NCBI RefSeq assembly: GCF_036884655.1
Contig: NC_088339.1
Location: 30,589,001 to 30,653,000, forward strand
Length of the DNA stretch: 64,000 nucleotides
Source of the DNA: Musa acuminata AAA Group
Lineage: Eukaryota; Streptophyta; Magnoliopsida; Zingiberales; Musaceae
Direction of reading: 5' to 3'
Positions 48,430 through 60,733 of the stretch are shown piece after piece; the first letter of the stretch is position 1; every line of letters begins with the position of its first letter. The position numbers and the translations under genes were made by a program. The notes under the pieces are model-generated. The model was not told where the DNA came from, searched no databases, and was given only the letters and a program-made list of their open reading frames with translations.

Positions 48430-51400
48430 GCTGCAGGAGAAAAACTTCAGGAACTTGACATGGTTAAAAATTTTACAGTAATTGCTTATGATGATTTTGT
48501 CTACCCCTAGCAACTAGTCTAATATGAAAACTTACCCAGATTTTGAGTTACTTTCCAAGCAATGCCTCATACATCAGTAAGATAAATCTTATATCCATGA
48601 AGGCATGAAAAGTACACCATGGACTCAAGCTAACCACAGAATTCAAGTAGTAAAAAGAGATGGAAAGGTGCACATCTATCTAAACTCTACAGATTTATCT
48701 ATAGGACATCAATACTATCTTGTTCACACCTAGCCTTTTACAATTAGATCAAGTCAACTTGAACAAAAATCATGGTTGTCTCAAATTAGCAAGTAGAAGA
48801 GACTATTAATTGCTGCATCATCACCTAAACCTACTTGCTCCAGCAAACAGTGAAATTTTCTCAATCTCCCTATTACAACTCTTTCAGGATGACAACACCA
48901 GTTGACCTTGTGCTCTCCCCTCATATCTGCAAAATTAGCCAATCAAATTTTAGCTTAGTTCATTATGCTAAAAGAAACTGCAGCTTTATAATCATGCACA
49001 AAGTCAATCCAACATAAAAAACAAGAAGGTACTATACCAAAATTTATGTGAAATTGCTTCATGATTCATGCATCAAAACAAAGTCTCAGCGTTCTCTGAG
49101 AACCTGCAGAAGATCTTGACTATTAAAAGTGACAAGATGTTAACAGAATAACCATATTGGATCTGCAGACCAGATATTAACAGAATTCAACACCAGCACA
49201 ATTATATCAGGATAAACAGCATTACTGAGTACTATATATCATTTATAATGACAATTGCAGGCCTCAATACAAAAAAGGATTTTCACACCCCAAAGCAGAG
49301 GAAATTAGGTAAAAATATCATTATCTGCAACACTCAACTGTAATCATAAGCACCTGCAGATGAACTCTTCACTGTTATCAAGGTTTAATTGTATAACCAT
49401 ATCCCGTTTGCAAATTATGTTTACATCAGTGTCTGTAACATTGGAACTGGTTATACCACTCACGTTAAAATAAGATGACCACCTTCCCTTATACAGATGA
49501 ATCATCTGCATTTCAGCACATCCTATGATACAAGATTTACAAAGATATTCATAAACCTGGTTCCTAACCTACACGTTTACAATCCATGTCTTCAAAAGTT
49601 GATCAACGCAGCAGCAAAGGTATCTTTGATGAACTTGGTCCCAAAAGATTGCTGGTCCTTTTCAGACACATATAGAATATGATGATTCCAACAGTTGGAT
49701 AGAGTTCAGGTACCCCATGATTCCAACAGTTACAACCAAGCTCGAGTTTGTAGATAACCTGCTTGATGGCTTTTTTCCCAACTGAAACATCAAAGACTAT
49801 GATACCTAGTCAAGAAAATAATTGCGAATATCAGTTATTAGAGATAGGCTAACACAATTATTTTCCAGAACTAAAAATAATATAGCACTTTGACCGCATA
49901 TCAACCGCTGAAAATAATAATTGCCAGATTCCGTAAATGTCATCTATCACAAAATTCAAGGGAATTATGTCATGTTAACAAATTTTGATAACTTAGAGCT
50001 ATAGCCACTGCAACTACATCATGTTTCCCAAACCAGAAAATATCAGTTGCCCATAAAAAGTACAATCAAATTTGTAACAGCAGATTTATGCAAATTTATA
50101 ATGATTCATTATATATAAAAATGAAAAAAACACTAATTGTGCTTGGATCCTGGATACACAGACATAAATGAATAAATTTTATTTTTCCATAATGGAGTTA
50201 TAGTGTTTTGCAAAGTAGTTTAAGAAACATGACCATTTCATTTACTGTAAACACTACTTAGTCCACTCATCATTACAGAAGCAGCTAATTTGTACAATCA
50301 CGTATTAGATAATTAAGCGCCAAATGCATTTGAATTTGGCATCTTCTACTGATGTCACCAAATGCAAGAAAGCAACTAAGATTACATATGTGGTTTCCAA
50401 TATCGGATTGCTAGCTAGATGAACTGTGCAGCATCAAACTTCGTGAAATTATATAGATCAGTTTCTAAATATGTACAATGCATATAGACTATATATTCAA
50501 TAAACTGCCTTGATGTGGTGCACCTTATTATCTATCCCCGTTTATAGCAAGCAATAGCCAAGGGCCCCAAACAGATATGGCATAAGCAGTTCTTTCACAA
50601 AGCATCAGAGCTTGCAAAGCCCATGTAATTCCATGGAAGAGTTAGATTCTGAAAACACCAAAAGATGTGATACTAGGAAGAATCAGCCAAATTAAAGGGA
50701 ATGGCACATCATCTGCTATCTATCACATCCTCCAACTTCCTTGTTCTGATCAGTTGTCTCATTAATCCAGCAAGCTGAGTGGGTCTCAACCTATACTGTG
50801 TTAAATTTAGTAGAGAAGTTTTTAGGATAAAATATTTTTTGTTTTCTCAAATATTATTTTTATGTTTTTAGAGTTTTGCTTTTTTATATCATTGTGAATA
50901 GTGTTTTGTTTTTTTAATATAGTTTTACATTTTTCATTCTTGAAATATTTTCTCGACTAAGTCAAGTCTCGCTGATCCCGATTTTCCATTTCCAATGGTA
51001 TTGTCACTAACAGATACTAATTCAAATATTGACTTGCAAAATATAACTCAAACTATGCTTGTATTACAGTTAGCCTTCACATGTTTTGCATCATAGCCAC
51101 TATGTAAATGTGGCAATAGTTTTGTAGCATAGATATATAAATTTTGTTTAAAACACATATATATTTTAAATTTCCTAAAATCCATCTAGCAACAACAAAA
51201 TTCCCTGATTATTTAGGATTGATCACCTGGATCTCTCCTACAATTAAGCTTTATTTAGGAAATATTACTAGTTAGACCTAAACCTGTATTAAATTGATAT
51301 TAATACATGCTCATAAGATATGACAAAGTTTTATAATGGTTGTGAGCTACCTAATGTAACTGTTTTTTTGGGTCTCAAAGCAGTGAGAAAGATTTAACAA

Positions 51401-51607
51401 TAAGCATGGACAAGCCAAGTTAATTACCCAAAATATGACCAGAAACAACTTATATTTAATTATATTACACATCAAATTACAACTATAGCCATATGAACAA
51501 TATGACTGATCATCCTGTTTATATATATATATATATATATAAATGTGTGTGTGTGTGTATGTATGTATGTATATGTATATATATATGTGTGTATGTATAT
51601 ACGTGTG

Positions 51608-51667
<60 letters not shown>

Positions 51668-54600
51668 TATGTGTGTGTGTGTATGTGTGTATATATATGT
51701 GTGTATATATATATATATATACATACATATATACATATATATATGTGTGTGTGTGTGAGTATGTATGTATGTATGTATGTATGTATATATGACCTTTCTA
51801 TTCCATAGATACTACTAAAATGCATATATTTAGTTAAAGAATTTTGATTTTCGATAACTTAGTATTACCCTTAATAACAATTTAGTTAGTTATCTTCTAC
51901 AGTGTTGTGCCTTTTTTCATGGAATTCTTATGTATATTCAATAATGTCATTCAATATCACTAGTATACCTTCTAATGAAGTATAATATCAATATACACTT
52001 GGGATTAGAATGGATTAATATATATTATCTTTGTGTTTGTTATTGACTACAAATTAAATTCTATGAATTTAAGCATGATAAAATGCTAATCTTGTAAAGA
52101 TAATGTTGAATATGAGAACATGCCAACAATAGCTGATTTAAAGATCATATGAGCATTTATTTTAACTTTGCTGTCTGGATTATCACCTAGAACCCCAACT
52201 TTGCGTAGGCTTTCAAGTTATATCCATGGTTGTCATCATAGATTGTCTGAAAATTACAAGCTCTGGCACTTTATACAAGCTTACCTGGCCCGTTATTTTG
52301 GGTTCAATTTACTACCAAAAAAACCTATCTTCGCACTTGACAGCCAAACATAAAACCAGATATGCATAGTGGATTATGCAAAGCCATTTAGATTTTCCAA
52401 ATGCATATGCGATGTAGCTGCTCAAGTCAATTGATATGTACATCTCTAGAACTTGTGATAAGTTTATTTTTTAACATTGTGTTGCTTTTGATAGACATGT
52501 GATTAACATAAGAATTCTTGATAAGTAATGTATATGTATTATGATTATATTAGTTGAATTTTTTATCTTTTAATTTACCCCATGTACCTACCTAATAACC
52601 TACCTCATGCTAGATAGACTGACAACCTCATTCCGCAATGCTCGAGTCATAAAATTTATTAGGTTCCTCTCCAGTCAATGTAAAAGGAGAGGATTCTGAA
52701 AATGTGACATGGACAAAGGTTTGTAATTATAGAAAGAGGACAACAGAGGGAAGGAGCATGAGTAAACAGAAAAAAGAGTTGCTCGAGAAATATTTAAGTA
52801 ATTAACTCTAGAAGACCAATGAAGGGTGAAGAGAACAGGATACACTGAGGCAACAAACTAAAAAACATACATATTTAGAAGGTTCATCGAGAAAAACAGG
52901 ACAATTATCCATAACCTGCTTACATCGCAAAGATAAATGCTAGGCCTAACATTAGAAAAAATTCATACATGTACTATATATATGAGTAAAGAAGAATACA
53001 TAGGATAGATAATTCCGGCACTAGTATTATACTGAAAGATAAGTATAAAATATAGAAGAAAATAACCTACTTACATCGTAGGATCCAAACAACTTCTTAC
53101 ACTATCCTTGCTCATTATTGTTAATCATTTGAACTTTGAAAAGCAATAATGCAACTAAACCTTTGCACATAACTAGTCTAGTTCAAGGTCAATTATCCAT
53201 TAAAGAATATTGTCGGAAAACAACCTGATACATATACTGGTTTGATAAATTAGATAAAACAAGTTTGGCCCATAACTCCAAATTGTCTTATCCAAAGTAC
53301 TTAGTAGCAGACCCATCTAGTTTGACAAGTTAATCCAATTCATTATCATCTTTCAATGTTGCATCACTATTGTCACAGTCTCCTCCAATCAAATCCTTGA
53401 TGTCCTCGACAGGCCAAATAGAGAACACAAAGCCTAAAATCATTTCCTAATAGGTGATATGTGGAATGCATAGAACCCTAATAGCAGTTTCACGCCACAA
53501 GATGCACCTTGCACCACCAGTTTATAGGAGATTTATATTGGAATAGGGAATCTGTCTAGTGCAAGGATTTAAGATCCCTCCAAACCCTGTTTCCGCAACC
53601 TACCAGACCGATACTGACTGATACCACCCAATAAAATAATTAAAAATTAAAAATAATTGATATGTACAGGTATCGAGCTATACATTTTTAACCAGTACAT
53701 CATTAAGACCTCGCAGCAGTGGTCCTAACTTTGCTATATTAACAATAATCACAATTTGACTCAATCAACCTACTAACCCTGTAATTTAGATAGGGTCACA
53801 AAACACTAAAAACCAAATTATTAACACTAGGCACATCTAGTATTATATAAGCCAATCCAATTCATCATCAACTTTCAGTGTGAAACTATTTAAATTTTAA
53901 GTTAAAACAAACATTGCTAGGTGACGCACAAGGACAACAACTGGAACTAAAAGTTAGCCAATGTGCATTTCAATAGAACTCATGCCAAGGGATGTTCATC
54001 TCTTAATTGATAATCTAAATATGGAGAAATGACAGCTAGGTGATTTTTAATTATTATATTGATCATTCTGCCTAAGATCTCACCACTCTGGAAACAAACA
54101 GCTGAAAGTGACGCATGGGTATGTTAAACAGAATTGTTAACTCATATCAAAATTTGAAATTTCCATGCAAATAAGTTCAGCATGAGAAAAGGTTGTTAGG
54201 TTAAATGCACAAAACCTCCAGCATGCTGTACACAGAAAGAGATGTTTCAAAGCTAGATTTGTTTGTGATGCAGCATCAGTAAATATATCACAATTATAAA
54301 CACATGGTTATGATGCATAAGTACTGAGTCCTAACAACAATTGTACTGCATGTATATCGACAAATACATTAGAGATCAAATATTAAATAGCAAAAAAACA
54401 ACTGAAAGAAAAAGCTTTCTTAGAATACTTTTGGTGAAGTTTCTTCCATCATGCATGTATCACATGCAGAAAGTAAGCCTGAAATAGAAGGTAAAAGAAA
54501 TAGAAGTACCAAATGATCAAATATACTGTTGTAGCCATAAGAATAAGATGGAAGTATTGTCACACTGTTTGAAGTGAAAAAGGCATGACAACTCCATCAT

Positions 54601-55599
54601 CACAGACCTGTGGAAGCAGTGTTTAGAAGCCTCCAACTTTGGCCCTGGAAGAGACATATTAAGCATCAAATATGTCCCAAATGGAACAATTCATTGAAGT
54701 CAATCTAATGGATCTGTTGCATCAATAGTGTTCATGCTCATGAGATCAGGAATCAATACAAAACTATGTATAGATGATCGTCATCAATTACGAGGATATT
54801 CACATCACTGTGGTGAAGGTCAAAATTGATTATCCACTATATCATACATGACAACAACAAATAAATTAATATTGTTCATGCAAAAACACTTCCATCATAT
54901 GAATTCAGGAGAACCAAAATTGAAGCAAGTATACGTATATGTTCACCAAGGATCTACAGATAGAAGTCCCCAAGCATAAAACTAATTATTAGAGTATCAG
55001 AATCATCCTTTCACAAATTAAACTTGTCAAACATACTGTAATGGCATTTTGGTTTCAACAAAAATCACAAGATACAAGTAAGAAGTTAAGTTCGGTATAA
55101 ATTTGGTTATGAGAGCAACAAGTGATTGCCCACCTTAACAACACCTATGGGTGGAAGGCATGCAAACACCAACTTGATGCTGGATGACACCCGTAACAAT
55201 TGATATCTGATGTACAAAACAGTTCTCTATTAACAGGGCAATCTCCACCAAAACATATTCATATATCTGTTCCAACATGTATATATACACAGATATGTTG
55301 AATAAAGTTGTTATTTCAGGGCAAAAAGAAAGTCAAATAATTAACATCAAGTTCAGAAATGTAAAGAACTTCCCACAGAGAATACATCATATAGCTAAAT
55401 GTTTATAATACAAAAAGATTTTGTCACAGAAAGTGACTACCCTGACATTTAGAAATGTAATTTCGAATATTAAATACACAGCTACAGCTTCAACTGCCAT
55501 CTTACATATGAACCTAAGCATCCTGAGGTTATGGTAATTTTGCAAGACCACAACAGATTATTACAACAATCCTGAGGCCTGTTGGCAACTTTGCAAGAC
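48430..55599. other. AT-rich region of unknown content
   Basis: Seven kilobases of AT-rich sequence with a compound microsatellite at 51520-51787. On the minus strand, about 49620-49806 has an open stretch after a TTGACTAG acceptor-like site (including DVSVGKKAIKQVIYKLELG), which could be another exon or chance. Otherwise nothing recognisable. Long introns of an unrecognised minus-strand gene are possible. Confidence 0.35.
51520..51787. repeat. Compound (TA)n/(TG)n/(TATG)n microsatellite
   Basis: About 270 bases made almost entirely of TA, TG/CA and TATG units in alternating blocks, including a TA block near 51615-51652 followed by CA then TG. It produces Tyr/Ile/Val/Cys/His reading frames in all six phases, none of which is a gene. 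Confidence 0.97.
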
Positions 55600-55790
55600 C
55601 TAAGCATGTCTTCTAGAAACTGAGGTTTCTGTGATTATTTCAGAATGTATTAAGTTCCTTAGCTCCACTAAGTGTTCATCATTTGATATGTTCAACGCTA
55701 GATGGAGGTTTGTCATCAATGCTTCCTGTTCCCAACTGATTGGACCAGAAGCATGTAATGCTATCAAAGTGGATCGATAGGGATTCAACT
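55600..55790 (-). pseudogene. Isolated ENT-domain exon (5'-truncated gene or gene fragment)
   Basis: After a strong acceptor (GATTTTTCAG, minus strand) the sequence encodes an ENT (EMSY N-terminal) domain: NPYRSTLIALHASGPISWEQ, EALMTNLHLALNISNDEHLV and ELRNL, ending at a TAG at 55600-55602. ENT domains occur in plant EMSY-like chromatin proteins and, near the C-terminus, in some Agenet/Tudor-like proteins; the wording here recalls the latter. No Agenet exon is visible nearby. A GC-rich leader-like stretch at about 56017-56090 ends in a possible donor (GAAG|GTTGGT) whose frame joins correctly into the ENT exon, but it has a stop and no ATG. An ORF reading through the intron from an ATG at 55962 exists but looks intronic. 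I favour a truncated copy; a working gene with an unseen first coding exon remains possible. Confidence 0.45.
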
Positions 55791-56016
55791 CTGAAAAATC
55801 AAAGCAAAAAAGTTTCTTCTCAACAACATAAAATTCGAGCGAAAAGGGAACAAAATATGTAAAACCGAAAAAGAAATCACCAAGAGAAGTGATAATGTTC
55901 GATAGGGTCTGGCGAATGCAGGATTTGGAAAGGAAAAAGAAGGATAAAAGCAATTGATTCACCGATTACAAACGACAAATCGACGAGTTACGGATGACCG
56001 ATACATTACCAACCTT

Positions 56017-56501
56017 CGACGGAAACAACGACGACGAGGACAGATGAGAGAGCCGATCGATCGACACCGCTTGTTCTTCAAAATTACTCTTTTTTGGTTT
56101 AATTATCTTTAATTATTGGCGGCCTTTTCCTGCCTCCGAAACAGCCCAAAGGAGAAAATTAATGGAATTTATACCCCATACGGTGGGAGAAATATAAAAT
56201 GGAACCGATAGGACGTATCCAATCCGGTTTTCTGCGTGCCTCACAAGTCCGTGAGCGTGAGGCCTTTGCGAGTTGTGAACACTCGGATCTACGGTCCGGA
56301 TCATCAGAAGGGGTACAACGGACGGCGAATGATCATTTTCCAAGCTTAATTGCAAGTAAGGACAAATAATTACCTTTGAAGTGCGGTGTTCGGTATCTAT
56401 CAACTGTCATTATTGGCAATTCAAATAGTATATTTTGTTATTTGTGATATTTTATCTTCAGTTATGTAAATTATATGAATTACATTTTTGGTGTATTACA
56501 A

Positions 56502-56537
<36 letters not shown>

Positions 56538-57394
56538 TTACATTTTCTCTTTGTTCCTAATTAAAATTGAATCGAAATCAAAATCAATCAATAACTTTAT
56601 AATTCTAAATCGAAATGAACTTGCTATCAAAAATAATAATTATGAATCGATCGGAGTTATGGAGGTCTCCAGAATTAAGGTTAGGAGTATCTGTCTCTAG
56701 AATGCATGACTTGAAACACTTAATGGAACCAGTAAAAGACACTGCACTGCATGCATATGCATCCACATTCTCGTGAGGCGACTGACCTCCTGTCTTCTCC
56801 CTCTCTTCATTTTTGATGGAACGTTGATCGATTTTGAACCATGAATTTTTCTTAGCTAAACGTACGAAAGCTCATCTTTGTTGACCAAATCCCAGAAGCA
56901 ATGAGTCACGACGCAGTTTCCCTTCGGTCTTCACCTACCGTCGTTCTATTTATCTATCTATCTTGTTTAACAAGACAAGCGAGATGTGGACATTCTTAGT
57001 CTTGGTCTTCTGATCGCAACGAACGTTAGGGGAAGTCCTTCCAACAGCAACATCTAGAAAGAAGAAAGCTTTACTTGCGCAAAATAAGAATCATTTAGCA
57101 GGGAAGTCGATGAATGCACATGAATGCACATTGTGAGCTAATTATATATTTTTCTTATAATTAATTATTTTTCATATATCGATCTTTACATTTTGAAAAG
57201 TTATATTGAGAAAATGAAATGGTGTGGTCAAACCCAAACCCAGTTGTTGACTTGTGCACCAAACGCTTGAAAGTCCACGCAAAGCAACAGCTTTTTGTTA
57301 TCATCCATTTAGCTCTTTAGATCCCATTCCGTTGACCTGCAGAATAATATGCTATGCTCAAAACCTGAAAACAGTTGATTAGTACACCAAATAT
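56017..57394. other. Spacer between the ENT exon and the receptor-like kinase gene
   Basis: A leader-like GC-rich stretch at 56017-56090 (minus strand) is followed by AT-rich DNA with a (TA)n tract. The remainder should include the kinase gene's promoter. No other exon is recognisable. Confidence 0.4.
56504..56534. repeat. (TA)n microsatellite flanked by a short direct repeat
   Basis: Fifteen TA units with TATATGAATTACATTTT both before (from 56472) and after (from 56530) the tract. Confidence 0.9.
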
Positions 57395-57645
57395 GTGAAG
57401 CCCGTGCCAGGGAATAGCTATTTTTTTCATTGTCATGCTTCTTTCCAATGTGGTTTGGGATCATTGAATATTACCTTGTTGAAAGAAAAAGCAAGGGAAG
57501 CTGCTGAAAAGAACAACAAGAACTCCAATAGTTTCTCTCTAAGACCTCTTCGTCCCTCCCTCACTTTGGCTTTTGGTATTTACAAGTCAATGCTTGAACA
57601 TTGGGAAGAAGATGAAGAGGGTTAATACCTTGTGATGAGCCTCCG

Positions 57646-59019
57646 ATGGAGCCCAAGAAGGCGAAACTTGTAGCCTGCGTAGGGATCGGTTGCCTCCTCG
57701 TCCTGCTCGTGATTGTCTTCTCGCGCGTGGAGCCGTCCAAGGACTTCCTCACCGTAGCAGCCATAGGCTTAGCAGTCGTCCTGGTCATCACCCTGTGGCT
57801 GTTGGTGCACTACATCATCCTGAACCGGAGGCGGACGTCGGCTCTGCATCGACTGTCCAACGAAGGCCAAGAGCTCCGGTTCCAATACAGCTTCTTCCGC
57901 AAGGTCGCCGGGCTACCGACCAAGTTCTCGCTCAAGGAACTCGATGCCGCCACCGACAACTTCCAGGCGTTGATCGGACGCGGAGGATCCGGGGCGGTCT
58001 TCAAGGGGATCCTCGACAACGGCACGCCCGTCGCCGTGAAGCGGATCGAGGGGGCGGAGTACGGCGAGAAGGAGTTCCGGGCGGAGATCTCGGCCATCGC
58101 CAGCGTCCAGCACGTCAACCTGGTGCGCCTCCTCGGCTACTGCCTCGTCCCCGGCGGCGGTCCGTGCTTCCTCGTCTACGAGTTCATCGAGAACGGATCC
58201 CTGGACGGCTGGATATTCTCGTCGGCAAGGGAACACCGCGCGCGGAGGGGGCAGTGCCTGCCGTGGCCGTTGCGGTACCAGGTGGCGATCGACGTCGCCC
58301 GGGCGCTCGCCTACCTGCACCACGACTGCCGGGCGCGCGTCCTGCACCTCGACATCAAGCCGGAGAACATACTGCTCGACACGGGCTTCCGGGGGGTCGT
58401 CGCCGACTTCGGCTTGTCGAAGCTGATGAGCCGGGACCAGAGCCGGATAGTGGCGAGCGTGAGAGGGACCAGGGGCTACCTGGCCCCGGAGTGGCTCCTG
58501 GGCTCCGGCATCTCCGAGAGGTCCGACATCTACAGCTACGGGATGGTGCTGCTGGAGCTGGTGGGCGGCCGCCGGAACGTCCGCGTGGTCGACCCCACCG
58601 CCGACGCGGAACAGCGGAAGTGGTCCTACTTCCCGAAAATCGTGATGGAGAAGGCGAGGGAGGGGAGGGTGATGGAGGTGGTGGACGAGAGGCTAGAGAG
58701 GGTGGACGAGAGGCAGGTAACGACGATGGTGAACGTAGCGCTGTGGTGCATCCAGGAACAGCCGGAGCTCCGGCCGAGCATGGCGCGGGTGTTCGACATG
58801 CTCGAGGGGAGGTTGGCCGTCGGGGCGCCGCCGGAGACGGAGATGATAGTGGTGGACCTGCTATCCATAATGGACGAGGATCAAACAAGCGCCGCCGCCA
58901 CCAGCAGCAGCTGCGGCACATTTGGGCCTAGGAATGAGGCGTCGGTTGGAGGCCAGTCAGAAGGACCGCACGCGACGTACTCGAGTTACTCTGCTATGTC
59001 GCAGCTGTCGGGACGATGA
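57646..59019 (+). CDS. Receptor-like protein kinase, At5g20050 type, intronless
   Basis: Probable receptor-like Ser/Thr kinase of 457 residues in a single exon, closely resembling Arabidopsis At5g20050. Two hydrophobic segments (about 8-26 and 35-59) precede the kinase domain, with almost no extracellular domain between them. The juxtamembrane segment LRFQYSFFRKVAGLPTKFSL is characteristic. Kinase motifs are complete: GRGGSG at 111-116, VAVKR with Lys 132, HLDIKPEN at 234-241 with catalytic Asp 236, DFG at 254-256 and APEW at 280-283. The usual HRD arginine is replaced by Leu, so this is a non-RD kinase. The Ser-rich tail after residue 400 is variable. A 76-codon frame at 57395-57625 in another phase ends 20 bases before the start and could act as an upstream ORF if it lies in the leader. 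Ligand and pathway cannot be read from the sequence. Confidence 0.94.
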   Translation: MEPKKAKLVACVGIGCLLVLLVIVFSRVEPSKDFLTVAAIGLAVVLVITLWLLVHYIILNRRRTSALHRLSNEGQELRFQYSFFRKVAGLPTKFSLKELDAATDNFQALIGRGGSGAVFKGILDNGTPVAVKRIEGAEYGEKEFRAEISAIASVQHVNLVRLLGYCLVPGGGPCFLVYEFIENGSLDGWIFSSAREHRARRGQCLPWPLRYQVAIDVARALAYLHHDCRARVLHLDIKPENILLDTGFRGVVADFGLSKLMSRDQSRIVASVRGTRGYLAPEWLLGSGISERSDIYSYGMVLLELVGGRRNVRVVDPTADAEQRKWSYFPKIVMEKAREGRVMEVVDERLERVDERQVTTMVNVALWCIQEQPELRPSMARVFDMLEGRLAVGAPPETEMIVVDLLSIMDEDQTSAAATSSSCGTFGPRNEASVGGQSEGPHATYSSYSAMSQLSGR

Positions 59020-60733
59020 CACTGATACGAATTGGCGCTCTTCTTTCTTGTTTCTTTTGGATGCTGAATGTTTCCGTTGAATCATATTGTCTGGAGATTA
59101 AATTGTGATGACTTTTCTTCTTCCTTTGGCCCACAGTTCTGATGTAACAACATATCCTGCCATCGAAAAGAAAAGAAAGAAAAAGGATTAGTTCTAGAGT
59201 TGCAATTTTGACTCGGTTGTTCTAGAGTTGGTGAGAATGAATGACATATCTTAAGCAGGTGATGAAACCTCACAAGGAAAGGGTTCCATGTTTGTGCCCT
59301 GCGTCATGAACAGATTTCTCGTATGATTCTCTAGGAGTCAAGAATTATACTTGTTTGCGGAGGATTCTGGCAATAAAGATAAAAGAGGAGACAGACGATA
59401 AGTTATTGCAAATGGTTGCTTGAGAACCACCTGGTACAAAAATTATTCGGAAGGCTCTTATTCTAGTCAAGGAAATATTGTGGGCGCCATTGTTATGGCT
59501 AAAGATTATACAGCAAACTATCACAATCTTTTGGGTTGTTGTAGTAACTCAAAGGCTGTCATTGATAAAGATCTACCACCCTCTGTTGAGCTGCATTTGT
59601 CGCACTTACAATGACATTTTCTCAGTTGATAAGAACTGAACTGAATTTATAAACAAATAGACAGATCAACAACGCTGGGGGCATGCAAATTCAGCACACA
59701 ACTTTTTCCTTCTTTTGTTAACCAACTTAAAATTTTAGTTCCCGATGAATTAATCCATTTGTAGTTTAGCCTTAGTCTATCATTCATTGTCATTTTATCA
59801 TAAGAACCCTGGGGTTGTCTTCCAGTATGATAATAACCATAAACTTGATTTAGCTAAGCCCCTCAGAACTGTTCAATAAAGAAATTCCACAAAAAAAATT
59901 CGCTACGGATTTATTAAATCAATTTGTCCGGGGATGCCAGATGTAACATCAAGAAAAATATCAACTAAAACAAGCATTTACCTTGTGGAATAGATTATAT
60001 GGCTGTCATCAAATACCTCAAGAAACTGGATTTTCAGAATCCCGCTCTGCTGCAACATCAAACTCAAAATAGAGTGTTTTCAAAGATCAGCTGGTTTTGT
60101 ACCTATTTCACATAACATACTAGCAGCATGTAAGATAATAAAGAGAGTAATAATCCCTCAACTAATCAAAACAGAAACGCATACCAGTAAATGAAAATTT
60201 AATAAACTCATCCATGTATTTTATATCAAAATTATTCTCAAGTCCAGATCAGAAAATTTACTAAAAAGAGACTGGTGACTATTTAAAATATGTATGGCAA
60301 TTTTTTTCTCGAGTCCAGATCATTTTAAATACAAAGAACTCAACCTATATATGTATGGCAATTTTTTCATCACTGGTGACTAAGAGAAAGGATAAGTAAA
60401 CATCCTAACATCAAAAATTACCCCAGGGGGGTTGTGTGGTCAAAGAAACGACAGTATAGTTGATTGCATGGTGTACATGCCAATTATTGTGTACTTCCTG
60501 AACATCTATTGTCTAATGAAGCCGCATGTGAAAAACTTCAGATATAACAATATGAGAGAGCAGGCAGCAGAACAAGTACCATGAATAGCCAAATTGAAAA
60601 TACACATTGGCAAAGACACCTTTGACTTAAAGACTCTAAGGTGCGTTACTATCATATCCACAACTGAGAGGTGTAGATCAATGATAATTACCATTAAAGC
60701 ACCTAAGTGTTATTTATCTCACTGAGTTGAATT
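59020..60733. other. Intergenic DNA between convergent genes
   Basis: Holds the 3' UTR of the kinase gene on the left and that of the minus-strand gene at 60734 on the right. AT-rich; no independent exon recognised. Confidence 0.5.

Noticed and set aside
51347..51825. Several Tyr/Ile/His/Val-rich open frames in all phases
   Set aside because: They are translations of the TA/TG microsatellite.
57690..58931. 413-codon frame overlapping the kinase
   Set aside because: Arg/Pro/Gly-rich shadow of the GC-rich kinase gene in another phase.
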